Assembly (NCBI RefSeq): GCF_001613365.1
Contig: NZ_BDCF01000001.1
Span: 124,001-188,000, forward strand
Direction: 5' to 3'
Source of the DNA: Nocardia xishanensis NBRC 101358
GTDB taxonomy: Bacteria; Actinomycetota; Actinomycetes; Mycobacteriales; Mycobacteriaceae
Length of the DNA stretch: 64,000 nt
In this document: in pieces, positions 44,945-53,127 of the stretch
How the letters are laid out: every line of letters begins with the position of its first letter
Numbering within the stretch: the stretch's first letter is position 1
Notes under the pieces: model-generated
Seen by the model: only the letters and a program-made list of their open reading frames with translations
Told to the model about the DNA's origin: nothing
Databases searched by the model: none
Translations under genes and position numbers: made by a program

Positions 44945-45928
44945 TTACGTGGATCGGCGTTGGCGAGCCCTCGGGCGCGAACGCTGCCGGGGTGCCGGTA
45001 CATCGGCGCGGTCGGTGGAGCGGGCCAGTGCGGCGTAGACCCAGTGATGGGCCCGCCCCACAGTGACACGAGTTCCGAAGAATTGACCGGTGAGAGCCCA
45101 GTACCGATGAATCCGATGGTCGGCATCGGTGGCGCCGATCAGCAATTGTTCGCGAAAACGCGGGGAATCGCGTTCCCCTCGCGCACTGGCGTGGGCGTTG
45201 ACGAATCGATCGAGTTCGCCGCCGGCACGCGGCCGCACTCCTTCTGCTACAAGTGGCACCACGTCCGCCATTACGTCCCCCACGTCGACATACAGTCCTC
45301 GACAGTCGCGGATCAATTCCGGCCGATTCCGCCAGTATTGTTGTCGCACAGTGCGGTTCATGTCAGGGTCGGCGACAAGAGCGGCCAGCTCGGCATACGC
45401 GACAACCGCGTCGACGGACGGATCGGCAGGCGGCTCAGGGACATTCCAGTACACCCATTTGTCGACGTCGCTCCATGGTATCGGCGCCAGGATGCGCCGC
45501 CAGAACCGTATGAGGCAATCGTGTACCGCACCAGCGTCCTGCACGGCGGCCAGCAATGCGAGCCGCTCGGCCCGCCGCGCCGGGGTAGCCGCCTCGATGG
45601 CCCGCAGCGACGCCCGCCGCCATGCCAGCGACCTGACTTCGATATCGAGTCGTGCACTCTCGGCTGCGATGGCTTCGGCGATCGACCGCTCCCCGTGCAG
45701 CACATCGGTGATCGAGCCAAGGCCGAGGCCAACCGCGCGTAACCGCCGGACCAGCAGCAGTCGCTCGGTGGCACTATCGGCGTCGAACATCCGGTGCCCG
45801 CCCGCGCTGCGACGGGATTCCAGGATGCCCTCGTCGCAGTAGAACCTGATCGTTCGCACCGCGAGCCCGGTGCTGCGCGCCAACTCCCCGATGCTCACCA
45901 GCGCGCTCGCCTGTGTGTTGTCTGTCAC
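44945..45928 (-). CDS. MerR family regulator with long C-terminal domain
   Basis: A 327-aa regulator. Residues 10-80 are a MerR winged helix (SIGELARSTGLAVRTIRFYCDEGIL), followed by the coiled dimer helix and about 200 residues of helical ligand domain unlike the metal sensors, with no Cys cluster. GTG 45928 is preferred because the alternative GTG at 45946 lies within the operator palindrome. The C-terminus is Arg-rich. It is divergent from the acyl carrier protein gene and should activate it through the operator at 45935-45966. Confidence 0.82.
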   Translation of the reverse strand: MTDNTQASALVSIGELARSTGLAVRTIRFYCDEGILESRRSAGGHRMFDADSATERLLLVRRLRAVGLGLGSITDVLHGERSIAEAIAAESARLDIEVRSLAWRRASLRAIEAATPARRAERLALLAAVQDAGAVHDCLIRFWRRILAPIPWSDVDKWVYWNVPEPPADPSVDAVVAYAELAALVADPDMNRTVRQQYWRNRPELIRDCRGLYVDVGDVMADVVPLVAEGVRPRAGGELDRFVNAHASARGERDSPRFREQLLIGATDADHRIHRYWALTGQFFGTRVTVGRAHHWVYAALARSTDRADVPAPRQRSRPRARQRRST

Positions 45929-45934
45929 AACGTG

Positions 45935-45966
45935 TTGAACCTCCACCCCGGTGGAGCTCTTAGCGT
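45935..45966 (+). promoter_or_regulatory. MerR-type promoter-operator
   Basis: TTGAAC (45935) and TTAGCG or TAGCGT (45960) are 19-20 bases apart, longer than the normal 17. A palindrome with perfect 7-base arms (CTCCACC, GGTGGAG; 45941-45956) fills the spacer. This is the hallmark of MerR-activated promoters. It reads toward the acyl carrier protein gene. Confidence 0.75.
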
Positions 45967-46065
45967 ACTGGCACCGCTGTCCGACCCCACACGGAGAAAC
46001 CAGAGTTGCCGAGAGGGGCGAGCGGAGTACTACGCCTATGCCATTACACCGAGGAGGGTGAATTC

Positions 46066-46371
46066 GTGGCCACCACGCAGGAAGAAATCGTCGCAGGCAT
46101 CGCGGAGATCGTCGAGGAGGTGACCGGCATCGACGCCGCCGAGGTGACGTTCGAGAAGTCCTTCGTCGATGATCTGGACATCGACTCGTTGTCGCTGGTG
46201 GAGATAGCCGTACAACTGGAAGACAAATACAGCGTCAAGGTCCCGGACGAAGACCTCGCGAGCCTGAGAACCGTCGGCGACGCGGTCACCTACGTCCAGC
46301 GGATGGAGGCCGAGGAACCGCAGCTCGCCGCGGAGATGGAGGCGAAATTCAAAGAAGGCCAGGGAAATTGA
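46066..46371 (+). CDS. Acyl carrier protein, AcpM-type
   Basis: A 101-aa carrier protein of type II fatty acid synthesis. The phosphopantetheine Ser lies in DDLDIDSLSLVE. The flanking sequence (TQEEIVAGIAEIVEEVTGID; DEDLASLRTVGDAV) is close to mycobacterial AcpM, which carries meromycolate chains, but the charged C-terminal tail is shorter. No kasA, kasB or fabD lies nearby, so it is an orphan paralog. GTG 46066 is preceded by GAGGAGGGTG. Expression probably depends on the divergent MerR regulator. Confidence 0.88.
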   Translation: MATTQEEIVAGIAEIVEEVTGIDAAEVTFEKSFVDDLDIDSLSLVEIAVQLEDKYSVKVPDEDLASLRTVGDAVTYVQRMEAEEPQLAAEMEAKFKEGQGN

Positions 46372-46413
46372 ACCGAGAACAGTCGACCGGTTCGCTCCCC
46401 GGTCCGCGGTGGC

Positions 46414-46863
46414 GTGATGCTGATCGCTGATCCCCAGTTGAATCCCGCTGCGGTGGAGCTCGGCAATTTCTTCCCGCAGACGGCGGAGGTCGTGTGGACT
46501 GCGTTGACACAGCCGGATCTCCTCGAGCGGTGGCTGCTTCGACCGACCGGATTCGCCGCCTCCGTCGGAACCCACTTCCGATTCGCCGTCCCTGACTCGT
46601 CGACCAACGCGATCACCTGCGAAGTGCTGGTGGCCCGGCCATACGAACGATTGACCTACAGCTGGACGTATCGGCAGGCCGAGCCTCCCACCAAGTGGAT
46701 CGTCGACTGGACGCTGCGGCCGCAGGGCCGTGGCACGCGCCTTCTGTTGACGCAGACAGGTTTCGACATCGAAGACCGTCGGCAGAAGATGGCGCGCAAC
46801 GCCGCGGAGCGCAGCTGGAAGCGACGCATTCTGCCGCGGCTCGGCGAGGTGATGCACCACTGA
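46414..46863 (+). CDS. SRPBCC/AHSA1-like protein
   Basis: A 149-aa START-fold protein of the AHSA1 group, small proteins with a hydrophobic cavity. The signature FFPQTAEVVWTALTQPDLLERWL opens the domain, and YERLTYSWTY and TRLLLTQTGF complete the strands. It lies 42 bases after the acyl carrier gene and may be co-transcribed, so an acyl or lipid ligand is conceivable. The start is GTG 46414, with a second ATG as next codon. No catalytic residues are evident. Confidence 0.8.
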   Translation: MMLIADPQLNPAAVELGNFFPQTAEVVWTALTQPDLLERWLLRPTGFAASVGTHFRFAVPDSSTNAITCEVLVARPYERLTYSWTYRQAEPPTKWIVDWTLRPQGRGTRLLLTQTGFDIEDRRQKMARNAAERSWKRRILPRLGEVMHH

Positions 46864-47273
46864 CCTGGCCCGAGTGCGACAAGGCCGGCGCCGCTCTCCA
46901 CTGCTCCGCGGAATGCGGAACTCGGCAATAGCGTGCGTTCACGACCTGGTCGGGGATCGAAAGGGGACTATCGCGCTACCCGACTTCGCGGCGGAGATGT
47001 CGAAACGGCGTCGCAAGGAACTGGCGGCGCGAAGACTGGCGTCTCCACCTGGCCAGCCGGACTCAATGCTCACCCACCTCGCCGACACCGCCGACCCCCG
47101 CGAGACCCCGTGATGCACCCCGACCGCTCGCCCGAAGGGCGACCGAAGACGCCGGACACACAACCAACCGAAACATCACCGCCCAACGCAACCACAAGCA
47201 AGGGGGTCCGGGGGCGAAGCCCGCCGGGCGGGGCGTGGGGGCTCCGGCCCCTACGAAACACGACGAAATGAGT
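46864..47273. other. Gene-poor stretch with a GC-rich palindromic tract
   Basis: No frame here has convincing codon use. A plus-strand 79-codon frame (46874-47113) resembles nothing. At 47203-47255 a G/C tract (GGGGGTCCGGGGGCGAAGCC, then GGGGGCTCCGGCCCC) looks like the REP-like elements common in actinobacterial intergenic DNA. It precedes the tRNA terminator. Confidence 0.4.
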
Positions 47274-47304
47274 AAAGGCCCATGCTCTCCATGAGCACAG
47301 GCCT
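47274..47304 (-). terminator. Terminator of tRNA-Ala
   Basis: Twelve-base arms (47276-47287, 47293-47304, two mismatches) with a 5-base loop. On the minus strand the hairpin is followed by a TTTACTCATTT tail. It starts 15 bases after the tRNA 3' end. Confidence 0.65.
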
Positions 47305-47318
47305 CCCGACGAATGGAG

Positions 47319-47391
47319 TGGAGCTAAGGGGAATCGAACCCCTGACCTTCTCGATGCGAACGAGACGCGCTACCAACTGCGCTATAGCCCC
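47319..47391 (-). tRNA. tRNA-Ala (anticodon CGC)
   Basis: A complete cloverleaf on the minus strand: acceptor GGGGCTA/TAGCTCC with the G3-U70 wobble that defines alanine tRNA, an anticodon loop TTCGCAT giving CGC, a GGTTCGATTCC T-arm, and discriminator A. CCA is not encoded. It reads codon GCG, frequent in this genome. Confidence 0.95.
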
Positions 47392-47471
47392 GTGCGGCTC
47401 CCGGGGGAACCGCGCTGTGCAACTGTAGCAGGCGATCCGGCGAGATACCGAATCGCCCGCCTGAGCTGCGA

Positions 47472-48626
47472 TTATTCGCCGACTGCGCGGCGCATGTCGG
47501 TGCCGGTGCGGCCGCGAAGGGCACGGGCGGTGGCGGGATCGAAGGTCTCCAGGTGTTCGAACATGGGGTCTTCGTCGTCGGCGTCCAGGAGGACCGAGCG
47601 GCGTCGCAAGGCGCGGGCGGTGTCGCGGTCCATGCCGCGGCGGGCCGCGTTGTCGCCGGTGTGCCGCTGGTCGTCGTGGACGTCGTCATGATCGCGGTCG
47701 CGGTTGAGGCGGGCGGCGCGGCGGCGGCGGATGTCCTCTTCCATGCGGACCTGCCTGCGCAGGTACGCCAGGTAGGTGCCGAGGCCGAGGACGCACGCCG
47801 CGCAGGCCCACCACACGAGCGGGCTGACGACGATCGCGAGCGCACCGCAGAGGATGCTCGACAGCAGCAGGCCGAGCACGGCGCGCTGCCGGAAGGTGTA
47901 GCGGGCGGCGCGGGCGATCGCGTCGGCTTCCGGATCGAAGCCGCCGCGGCCGCGCCGGGTGGGGACGAATTCCGGTTCGTTCGAATCGGTTTCGTAGTCG
48001 GGGTCGGGGACGCGCGCGGGTGCGGCGGAACGGGCGGGCGGAATACGTGCCGTGGTCGGTTCGTGGTGCGCCGCGGCCTCTTCGTCGTCTTCGGCCACGT
48101 CGTCATCATCGGCCGCCGCGTCCGGGTCCGCAGGCGTTCGGGCCGTCTCGGTGTCGTTCTCGTCCGAATCGAGATCCGAATCGGGATCCGCCGCACGGTC
48201 GGCCTCGCTCGTCACGTCGTCGTCCGGCTCGGCCGAATCCGCTTCGGCGGGTTCGTCTTCGGCGCTGTCGGGGCGGTCGGCGGACGTGTCCGCGCCCGCC
48301 TCGAGCGCCGGGGTGTCGTCCCGCGCGTCGGTGTCCTCGTCGACTTCGGTGACTTGCTCGTCGGCCGGTGCGCTCATCCGGTCCTCCGCATCATCGCTAT
48401 AGAAACGCTTTCTCTGCAGTCGGGTCGGCCGATAGTCCGGGTCACTGTCGTGCCCGGCCGCCGGCCCCTTCTTCATACGCCGCTTGGAGCCGCCGCGATG
48501 CAACACGCGGGTCGCCAGCGCCGCGTCGGTGGTCTGCCGGATCCTGGGGTGCCGGTCGGCCAAGATCGGGAACAGGACGAAGACCCAGAGCACGACCAGC
48601 CCGATCCACAGAATCGAGTTCGGCAC
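47472..48626 (-). CDS. Divisome-associated membrane protein, GlpR/SepX-like
   Basis: A 384-aa membrane protein. A single helix at residues 4-22 (ILWIGLVVLWVFVLFPI) leads into a basic patch, a long disordered Asp/Glu/Ala-rich part (about 85-225), a second membrane hairpin (about 250-290) and a charged tail. Placement after moeA1 and rimJ matches M. tuberculosis Rv0996. In Corynebacterium the equivalent, GlpR, binds the MoeA-like Glp at the division site, and in Streptomyces SepX acts in septation. Assignment is from topology and order. Confidence 0.78.
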   Translation of the reverse strand: MPNSILWIGLVVLWVFVLFPILADRHPRIRQTTDAALATRVLHRGGSKRRMKKGPAAGHDSDPDYRPTRLQRKRFYSDDAEDRMSAPADEQVTEVDEDTDARDDTPALEAGADTSADRPDSAEDEPAEADSAEPDDDVTSEADRAADPDSDLDSDENDTETARTPADPDAAADDDDVAEDDEEAAAHHEPTTARIPPARSAAPARVPDPDYETDSNEPEFVPTRRGRGGFDPEADAIARAARYTFRQRAVLGLLLSSILCGALAIVVSPLVWWACAACVLGLGTYLAYLRRQVRMEEDIRRRRAARLNRDRDHDDVHDDQRHTGDNAARRGMDRDTARALRRRSVLLDADDEDPMFEHLETFDPATARALRGRTGTDMRRAVGE

Positions 48627-48978
48627 TAGGTCGTCACCTCCGTCCCCACCTGTTCGTCCGTTCGGCCCCGCGTCCGGATGACGCGCCGCGCCGTGCGTTC
48701 GCTACCGCTCCCGCGCTCGGACGCGATCCATCGTCCGGAGACGCCTCTCAGGCTCCATGCCGGTGCCGCAAGACGCAGCCCCGACGTCCGTAGGTTAATT
48801 CGGCGCGCCGCGCGAATACGGCAGGCGCGCCGTGCACATCCGCCACACCTGTCACAAGCTCTCACCGTCGGTCCGCGTTTCGCGCGGGAGTTGACGTGTC
48901 ACGACGGTATCCTTCCGGCCGTTGCGCGCCGCCGGACGTAGTCCGGATAGCAAACGTCTTGCAAATGAATCGCGGCCG
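48627..48978. other. Intergenic region between rimJ and glpR-like gene
   Basis: The 352 bases have only Arg-rich shadow frames. The stretch at about 48790-48830 (GGTTAATTCGGCGCGCCGCGCGAA) is locally AT-richer and contains a palindromic GGCGCGCC core. It may hold the glpR-like promoter. No terminator is clear. Confidence 0.4.
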
Positions 48979-49629
48979 TCAGGGCAGGATGATCCGCCCG
49001 TCACGCACCAGCCGATCGAGCACGGTTCCGCTGATTTCCTCGACCGTGAGGCCGACGAGCAAATGGTCCCGCCACGCGCCGTCCACGTCCAGATAGCGGC
49101 GAAGCAGGCCCTCCTCACGGAAGCCCACATTGCGCAGCACCGCCTGGCTGGCAAGGTTTTCCGGGCGCACGGTCGCTTCGACGCGATGCAGTCCGACCGG
49201 GCCGAAGCAGTGGTCGAGTCCGAGCGCGAGCGCGGCGGTGGCGACGCCTTGCCCACTGAGATCCTTGGCCACCCAGTAGCCGATCCACGCCGAGCGCAGC
49301 GCCCCGCGCACGATGTTGCCGACGGTCAGCTGCCCGCTGAAGGCGCCGTCGACCTCGATGACGAGCGGAATCATCGCGCCGCGCCGGGCCTCGGCCTTCA
49401 GGCTCGACCACAGCGATGGCCAGTTCGACGCGTGATTGCGCGCTTCCCATGCCCCGCGGCCGGTCGGCTCCCACGGCTCCAGATGCTCGCGGTCGCGCAG
49501 CCGGATGCGGCTCCAAGCCGCCGCGTCGCGCAACCGCACCGGCCGCAGTGTGATCTGCCCCGCCGCGACGCGCACCGGACCGAGATGCGCCGGCCACCCC
49601 GGATGCTGGGTGCCCCGGAAGACGTTCAT
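48979..49629 (-). CDS. rimJ: RimJ-type GNAT N-acetyltransferase
   Basis: A 216-aa acetyltransferase of the ribosomal-protein-alanine acetyltransferase group. The N-terminal ITLRPVRLRDAAAWSRIR is typical, IGYWVAKDLSGQGVATAALAL is the acetyl-CoA binding site, and HRVEATVRPENLASQAVLRNVGF completes the fold. ATG 49629 was chosen, with a GTG at 49638 possible. It lies 12 bases after glp and is in the galU-moeA1-rimJ order known from M. tuberculosis (Rv0995). The target protein is not established in this lineage. Confidence 0.88.
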   Translation of the reverse strand: MNVFRGTQHPGWPAHLGPVRVAAGQITLRPVRLRDAAAWSRIRLRDREHLEPWEPTGRGAWEARNHASNWPSLWSSLKAEARRGAMIPLVIEVDGAFSGQLTVGNIVRGALRSAWIGYWVAKDLSGQGVATAALALGLDHCFGPVGLHRVEATVRPENLASQAVLRNVGFREEGLLRRYLDVDGAWRDHLLVGLTVEEISGTVLDRLVRDGRIILP

Positions 49630-49641
49630 GGACTCCACGTT

Positions 49642-50898
49642 TCAGCCGCGCTGGGAGAGAAAAGCGACCTGAACCTCGTCGCCGGTCCTGACCTCGGTGT
49701 CCTCCGAGTCGATGATGATGAGACTGTTCGCCTCGGCCATGGTGGCCAGCAGATGCGAGGAACCCGCGCCGCCGCCCAGCGGCTGCACCAGGTAGTCACC
49801 GGTGGATTCGTCGCGCATGAGCTGCGCCCGCAAGAAGCCTTTACGACCGACCATCGAATTGATCGGTGTGATGGTCCTGGCCCGGATGATCCGGCGCATC
49901 GGATGCCTGCGGCCGAGCGCGATGCGGATCAACGGACGCACCATCACCTCGAACACCACCAGTGCGCCAACGGGATTGGACGGCAGCAGGAAGGTCGGCA
50001 CCTCGTCGCGCCCGAGCCTGCCGAAACCCTGCACCGAGCCGGGGTGCATGGCAACCCTGGCGATCTCGAGCTCGCCGAGCCCTTCCAGCGCCTCGCGCAC
50101 CTGCTCGGAGGCCCAGCCGCCGACCGCGCCCGCGATCACGACGACTTCGGAACGCACCAGCTGTCCTTCGACCACGTCGCGCAGCCGCCGCGGATCGGCG
50201 CTGACGATACCGACGCGGTTCACGTCGGCGCCCGCGTCGCGCGCCGCGGCGGCCAGCGCGTAGGAGTTGACGTCGTAGACCTGCCCCGGTCCCGGCGTGC
50301 GATCGATGTCGACGAGCTCGCCGCCGACCGAGATCACCGAGAGCCGTGGACGCGGGTGCACGAGCACCTTGTCCTGGCCGACCGCGGCGAGCAGACCCAC
50401 CTGCGCGGGGCCGATGATGGTGCCCGCGCGCACCGCGACGTCGCCGGGCTGGACATCGTCGCCGATGCGGCGCACGTAATCGCCGGAACGGACGGGCTCG
50501 TAGACCTTGATCCTGGCCCGGCCGCCGTCGGTGAAATCCAAAGGCAGCACAGCGTCCGCGAGCGTCGGCAGCGGGGCGCCGGTGTCGACCCGCACCGTCT
50601 GGCGCGGCTGCAACCGGATCGGCTGCCGGGAACCCGCGACGACCTCGCCGACCACCGGCAGCGTCAGGTCGACGAGTTCGCCTTCCTCGTCACGGATATC
50701 GGAACCGGCGGCGGACACGTCGACGCTGCGCACCGCGTAACCGTCGATGGCCGCCTGGTCGAATCCGGGCAGCGGCCGCTCGGTGATCACGTCCTCGGCG
50801 CACAGCAGGCCCTGGGCCTCGGAGATCGCGACGCGGACCGGCCGGGGCGCGACCGCCGCAGCGGTCACCTTGATCTGCTGATCCTCAACCGAGCGCAT
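49642..50898 (-). CDS. MoeA-like protein Glp (molybdopterin molybdotransferase family)
   Basis: A 418-aa gephyrin/MoeA-family protein. The N-terminal region PLPGFDQAAIDGYAVRS is the family's PxFxxSxxDGYA site with Gln for the usual Ser. IGPAQVGLLAAVGQ and VSVGGELV-like motifs follow, and a GNPVGA-type stretch lies in LLPSNPVGALVVFEV. It may insert molybdenum into cofactor or, as shown for corynebacterial Glp, serve in cell division with the GlpR-like protein encoded downstream. It is the moeA1 position of M. tuberculosis (Rv0994). Confidence 0.88.
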   Translation of the reverse strand: MRSVEDQQIKVTAAAVAPRPVRVAISEAQGLLCAEDVITERPLPGFDQAAIDGYAVRSVDVSAAGSDIRDEEGELVDLTLPVVGEVVAGSRQPIRLQPRQTVRVDTGAPLPTLADAVLPLDFTDGGRARIKVYEPVRSGDYVRRIGDDVQPGDVAVRAGTIIGPAQVGLLAAVGQDKVLVHPRPRLSVISVGGELVDIDRTPGPGQVYDVNSYALAAAARDAGADVNRVGIVSADPRRLRDVVEGQLVRSEVVVIAGAVGGWASEQVREALEGLGELEIARVAMHPGSVQGFGRLGRDEVPTFLLPSNPVGALVVFEVMVRPLIRIALGRRHPMRRIIRARTITPINSMVGRKGFLRAQLMRDESTGDYLVQPLGGGAGSSHLLATMAEANSLIIIDSEDTEVRTGDEVQVAFLSQRG

Positions 50899-51023
50899 CC
50901 AGCCCTTCCTGATCTACTCCGCACCTCGAACCGATTCCGCCGCACGCGCTTCGGACGCAACCGCGTTCGGTGAACCATCATTCGTACCCGACGGTCCACT
51001 GCCGACGAAAGCCGAGCATTCGC

Positions 51024-51986
51024 TCAGTCGTCCGTCGTCAGCTGCGGATCCCAGTCCGGACCGAGCCGGTGCTGCAGCCACTCCCGCAGGGCGGGGCCGT
51101 ATTCCTCTCGTTCCAAAGCGAAATCGACCGCAGCACGAAGATAACCGCCCGGGTTGCCCAAATCGTGGCGCGACCCACGGTGCACGACGACGTGTACGGG
51201 GTGACCCTCCTCGATCAGCAGCGCGATGGCGTCGGTGAGTTGAAGCTCACCACCCGCGCCGGGCTCGATCCGACGCAGTGCGTCGAAAATGGCGCGGTCC
51301 AACAGGTATCGGCCCGCGGCGGCGAAGGTGGACGGCGCGTCGGCCAGCGCGGGCTTCTCCACCATTCCGTTGACCCGCAGCACGTTCGGATTGGTCGCGT
51401 CGGGCACCGGCGCGACGTCGAAGACGCCGTACGCGCTGACCTCTTCCTTCGGCACGTCGATGGCGCACAGCACGGTGCCGCCGCGCTTGCGCCGCACCCG
51501 GCTCATCACGTCGAGCACGCCGCACGGCAGCACCAGGTCGTCCGGGAGCAGGACCGCGATCGCGTCCTCGTCGTCGTCGAGCGCCTGCTCGGCCTGCGCG
51601 ACCGCGTGACCGAGGCCGAGCGGCTCTTCCTGCACCACCGAGGTGACATCGAGCAGGGCAGGCGCCTTGCGCACCTTCTCCAGCAGCTGGAATTTGCCGC
51701 GCTCGGCGAGGGTGCTCTCCAGCACCAGGTCCTCGACGAAGTGCGCGACGACGCCGTCCTTGCCCGGCGAGGTCACGATCACGAGCCGGTCCGCGCCGGA
51801 CTCGGCGGCCTCGCTCGCCACCAGCTCGATGCCGGGAGTGTCCACCACCGGCAGCAACTCTTTGGGCACCGTCTTGGTCGCGGGCAGGAAACGAGTCCCG
51901 AGCCCGGCCGCTGGCACGACTGCCGTACGGAAACACGACATCAGCGCACCATCCGCGGACTGTCCTGCCATTGCTGTCATACGCAT
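51024..51986 (-). CDS. galU: UTP-glucose-1-phosphate uridylyltransferase
   Basis: A 320-aa nucleotidyltransferase forming UDP-glucose for glycan and trehalose synthesis. The signature VVPAAGLGTRFLPATKTVPKE (positions about 22-42) holds the nucleotide site, LLPDDLVLP supplies metal-binding Asp, and RLEPGAGGELQLTDAI is represented by RIEPGAGGELQLTDAI. ATG 51986 or 51980 may start it. Divergent from the folate cyclo-ligase gene, as in M. tuberculosis Rv0993/Rv0992c. Confidence 0.95.
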   Translation of the reverse strand: MRMTAMAGQSADGALMSCFRTAVVPAAGLGTRFLPATKTVPKELLPVVDTPGIELVASEAAESGADRLVIVTSPGKDGVVAHFVEDLVLESTLAERGKFQLLEKVRKAPALLDVTSVVQEEPLGLGHAVAQAEQALDDDEDAIAVLLPDDLVLPCGVLDVMSRVRRKRGGTVLCAIDVPKEEVSAYGVFDVAPVPDATNPNVLRVNGMVEKPALADAPSTFAAAGRYLLDRAIFDALRRIEPGAGGELQLTDAIALLIEEGHPVHVVVHRGSRHDLGNPGGYLRAAVDFALEREEYGPALREWLQHRLGPDWDPQLTTDD

Positions 51987-52046
51987 ACCCTATCCATCCA
52001 TCACACCGCCGACCGCCGTCGCGGCGACCCGGCACCCGGTGAGCTT

Positions 52047-52664
52047 ATGGTGATCCCCATGGAGATGCCCGGCGAGCGGGACAAACATGCATGGCGTGGC
52101 GAAATTCTCGCCCGGCGGGCCGCGGTGTCCGCCGAGCAGCGCGAGCGAGAGGCGCTGGCGCTGGCCGAAGCGATCGCGAAGTTCGAGACCCCGCTGGTGT
52201 CCGAATGGGTGTGCGCGTACGTGCCGATGCGCGAGGAACCCGGGTCGATGGCCCAGCTCGAAGCGCTGCGCGAGACCGGGGCGCGCGTCCTCCTGCCACT
52301 CACCGGCGACGCGGAACCATTGAACTGGGCCGAGTACACGGGCCCTGCCGATCTGCGTAAGGCCAGGTACGGGCTGCTCGAGCCGAGCGGGCCCGCGTTG
52401 GGCGCCGAGGCCGTCACGCTGGCCGAGCTGATTCTGATTCCGGCGCTCGCGGTGGACCGGCGCGGTGTGCGGCTGGGACGCGGGGCCGGACACTACGACC
52501 GCACGCTCGGCGCGGCCCGGCCGGACGCCAGGCTCGTCGCTGTGGTGCGCGACGACGAATTCGTGGATCGGCTGCCCGAAGAACCGCACGACCTGCGGAT
52601 GGGCTGGGTCCTCACGCCGCGCGGCGGATTGCGGCGACTCGGCGGCGATCCGGTCGCGGAATGA
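52047..52664 (+). CDS. 5-formyltetrahydrofolate cyclo-ligase
   Basis: A 205-aa enzyme converting 5-formyl- to 5,10-methenyltetrahydrofolate with ATP. The start KHAWRGEILARRAAVSAEQR is family-typical, and the ATP/folate site LIPALAVDRRGVRLGRGAGHYDR (positions about 134-156) is well conserved. ATG 52047 has a GAG four bases before it; internal Met codons are alternatives. It precedes ruc by 68 bases but ruc has its own CIRCE promoter. Confidence 0.93.
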   Translation: MVIPMEMPGERDKHAWRGEILARRAAVSAEQREREALALAEAIAKFETPLVSEWVCAYVPMREEPGSMAQLEALRETGARVLLPLTGDAEPLNWAEYTGPADLRKARYGLLEPSGPALGAEAVTLAELILIPALAVDRRGVRLGRGAGHYDRTLGAARPDARLVAVVRDDEFVDRLPEEPHDLRMGWVLTPRGGLRRLGGDPVAE

Positions 52665-52681
52665 TCGACCGATTGGCGGCG

Positions 52682-52708
52682 TTGGCACTGTCGACTGTAG
52701 AGTGCTAG
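52682..52708. promoter_or_regulatory. CIRCE element (HrcA operator)
   Basis: TTGGCACTG-N9-GAGTGCTAG matches the consensus TTAGCACTC-N9-GAGTGCTAA at 15 of 18 positions with the exact spacer. It lies 25 bases before the FmdB-family gene. This agrees with HrcA control reported for M. tuberculosis Rv0991c. Confidence 0.85.
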
Positions 52709-52732
52709 TCGACGAACCCTGCGGAGGATCCT

Positions 52733-53026
52733 GTGCCAACTTATTCATACGCGTGCACCCAGTGTGACAACCGCTTCGACATCGTGCAGTCCTTCTCCGA
52801 CGACGCGCTGACGGTCTGCGAGAACTGCTCTGGGAAGCTGCGCAAGCTGTTCAACTCGGTCGGCATCGTGTTCAAGGGCAGTGGTTTCTACCGCACCGAC
52901 AGCCGCGGCGGCGCGTCCACCGCGAGCGAGCCCGCGAAGTCCGACAGCGGCTCCAGCTCGTCGAGCTCCGACTCCAGCTCCTCCAGCAGCGCGAGCTCGA
53001 CCACCAGCACGGCCGTCGCCAGCTGA
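52733..53026 (+). CDS. ruc: FmdB-type zinc-ribbon protein, Ruc-like redox chaperone
   Basis: A 97-aa protein with a zinc ribbon (ACTQC and CENCSGK, residues 8-40) and a Ser-rich disordered tail from about residue 58. M. tuberculosis Rv0991c (Ruc) has the same plan: oxidation releases zinc, and the protein then prevents aggregation of unfolded clients and works with Hsp70. The KLFNSVGIVFKGSGFYRTDSR block between ribbon and tail is the family's most conserved part. GTG 52733 follows GGAGG. The CIRCE element upstream ties it to the heat-shock regulon. Confidence 0.85.
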   Translation: MPTYSYACTQCDNRFDIVQSFSDDALTVCENCSGKLRKLFNSVGIVFKGSGFYRTDSRGGASTASEPAKSDSGSSSSSSDSSSSSSASSTTSTAVAS

Positions 53027-53127
53027 TTCCGCGGTAGCCGATTCCGGGTTGTCCACAGCCTCCGGTTGATCCACAACCCAGTCTTCTCGTGAGCCGCGCG
53101 GCGTGATTCCGGCCATAGGATCCGGCC

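Noticed and set aside
46874..47113. A 79-codon frame after the SRPBCC gene
   Set aside because: No ribosome site, no homology, and uneven codon use. Left as intergenic.
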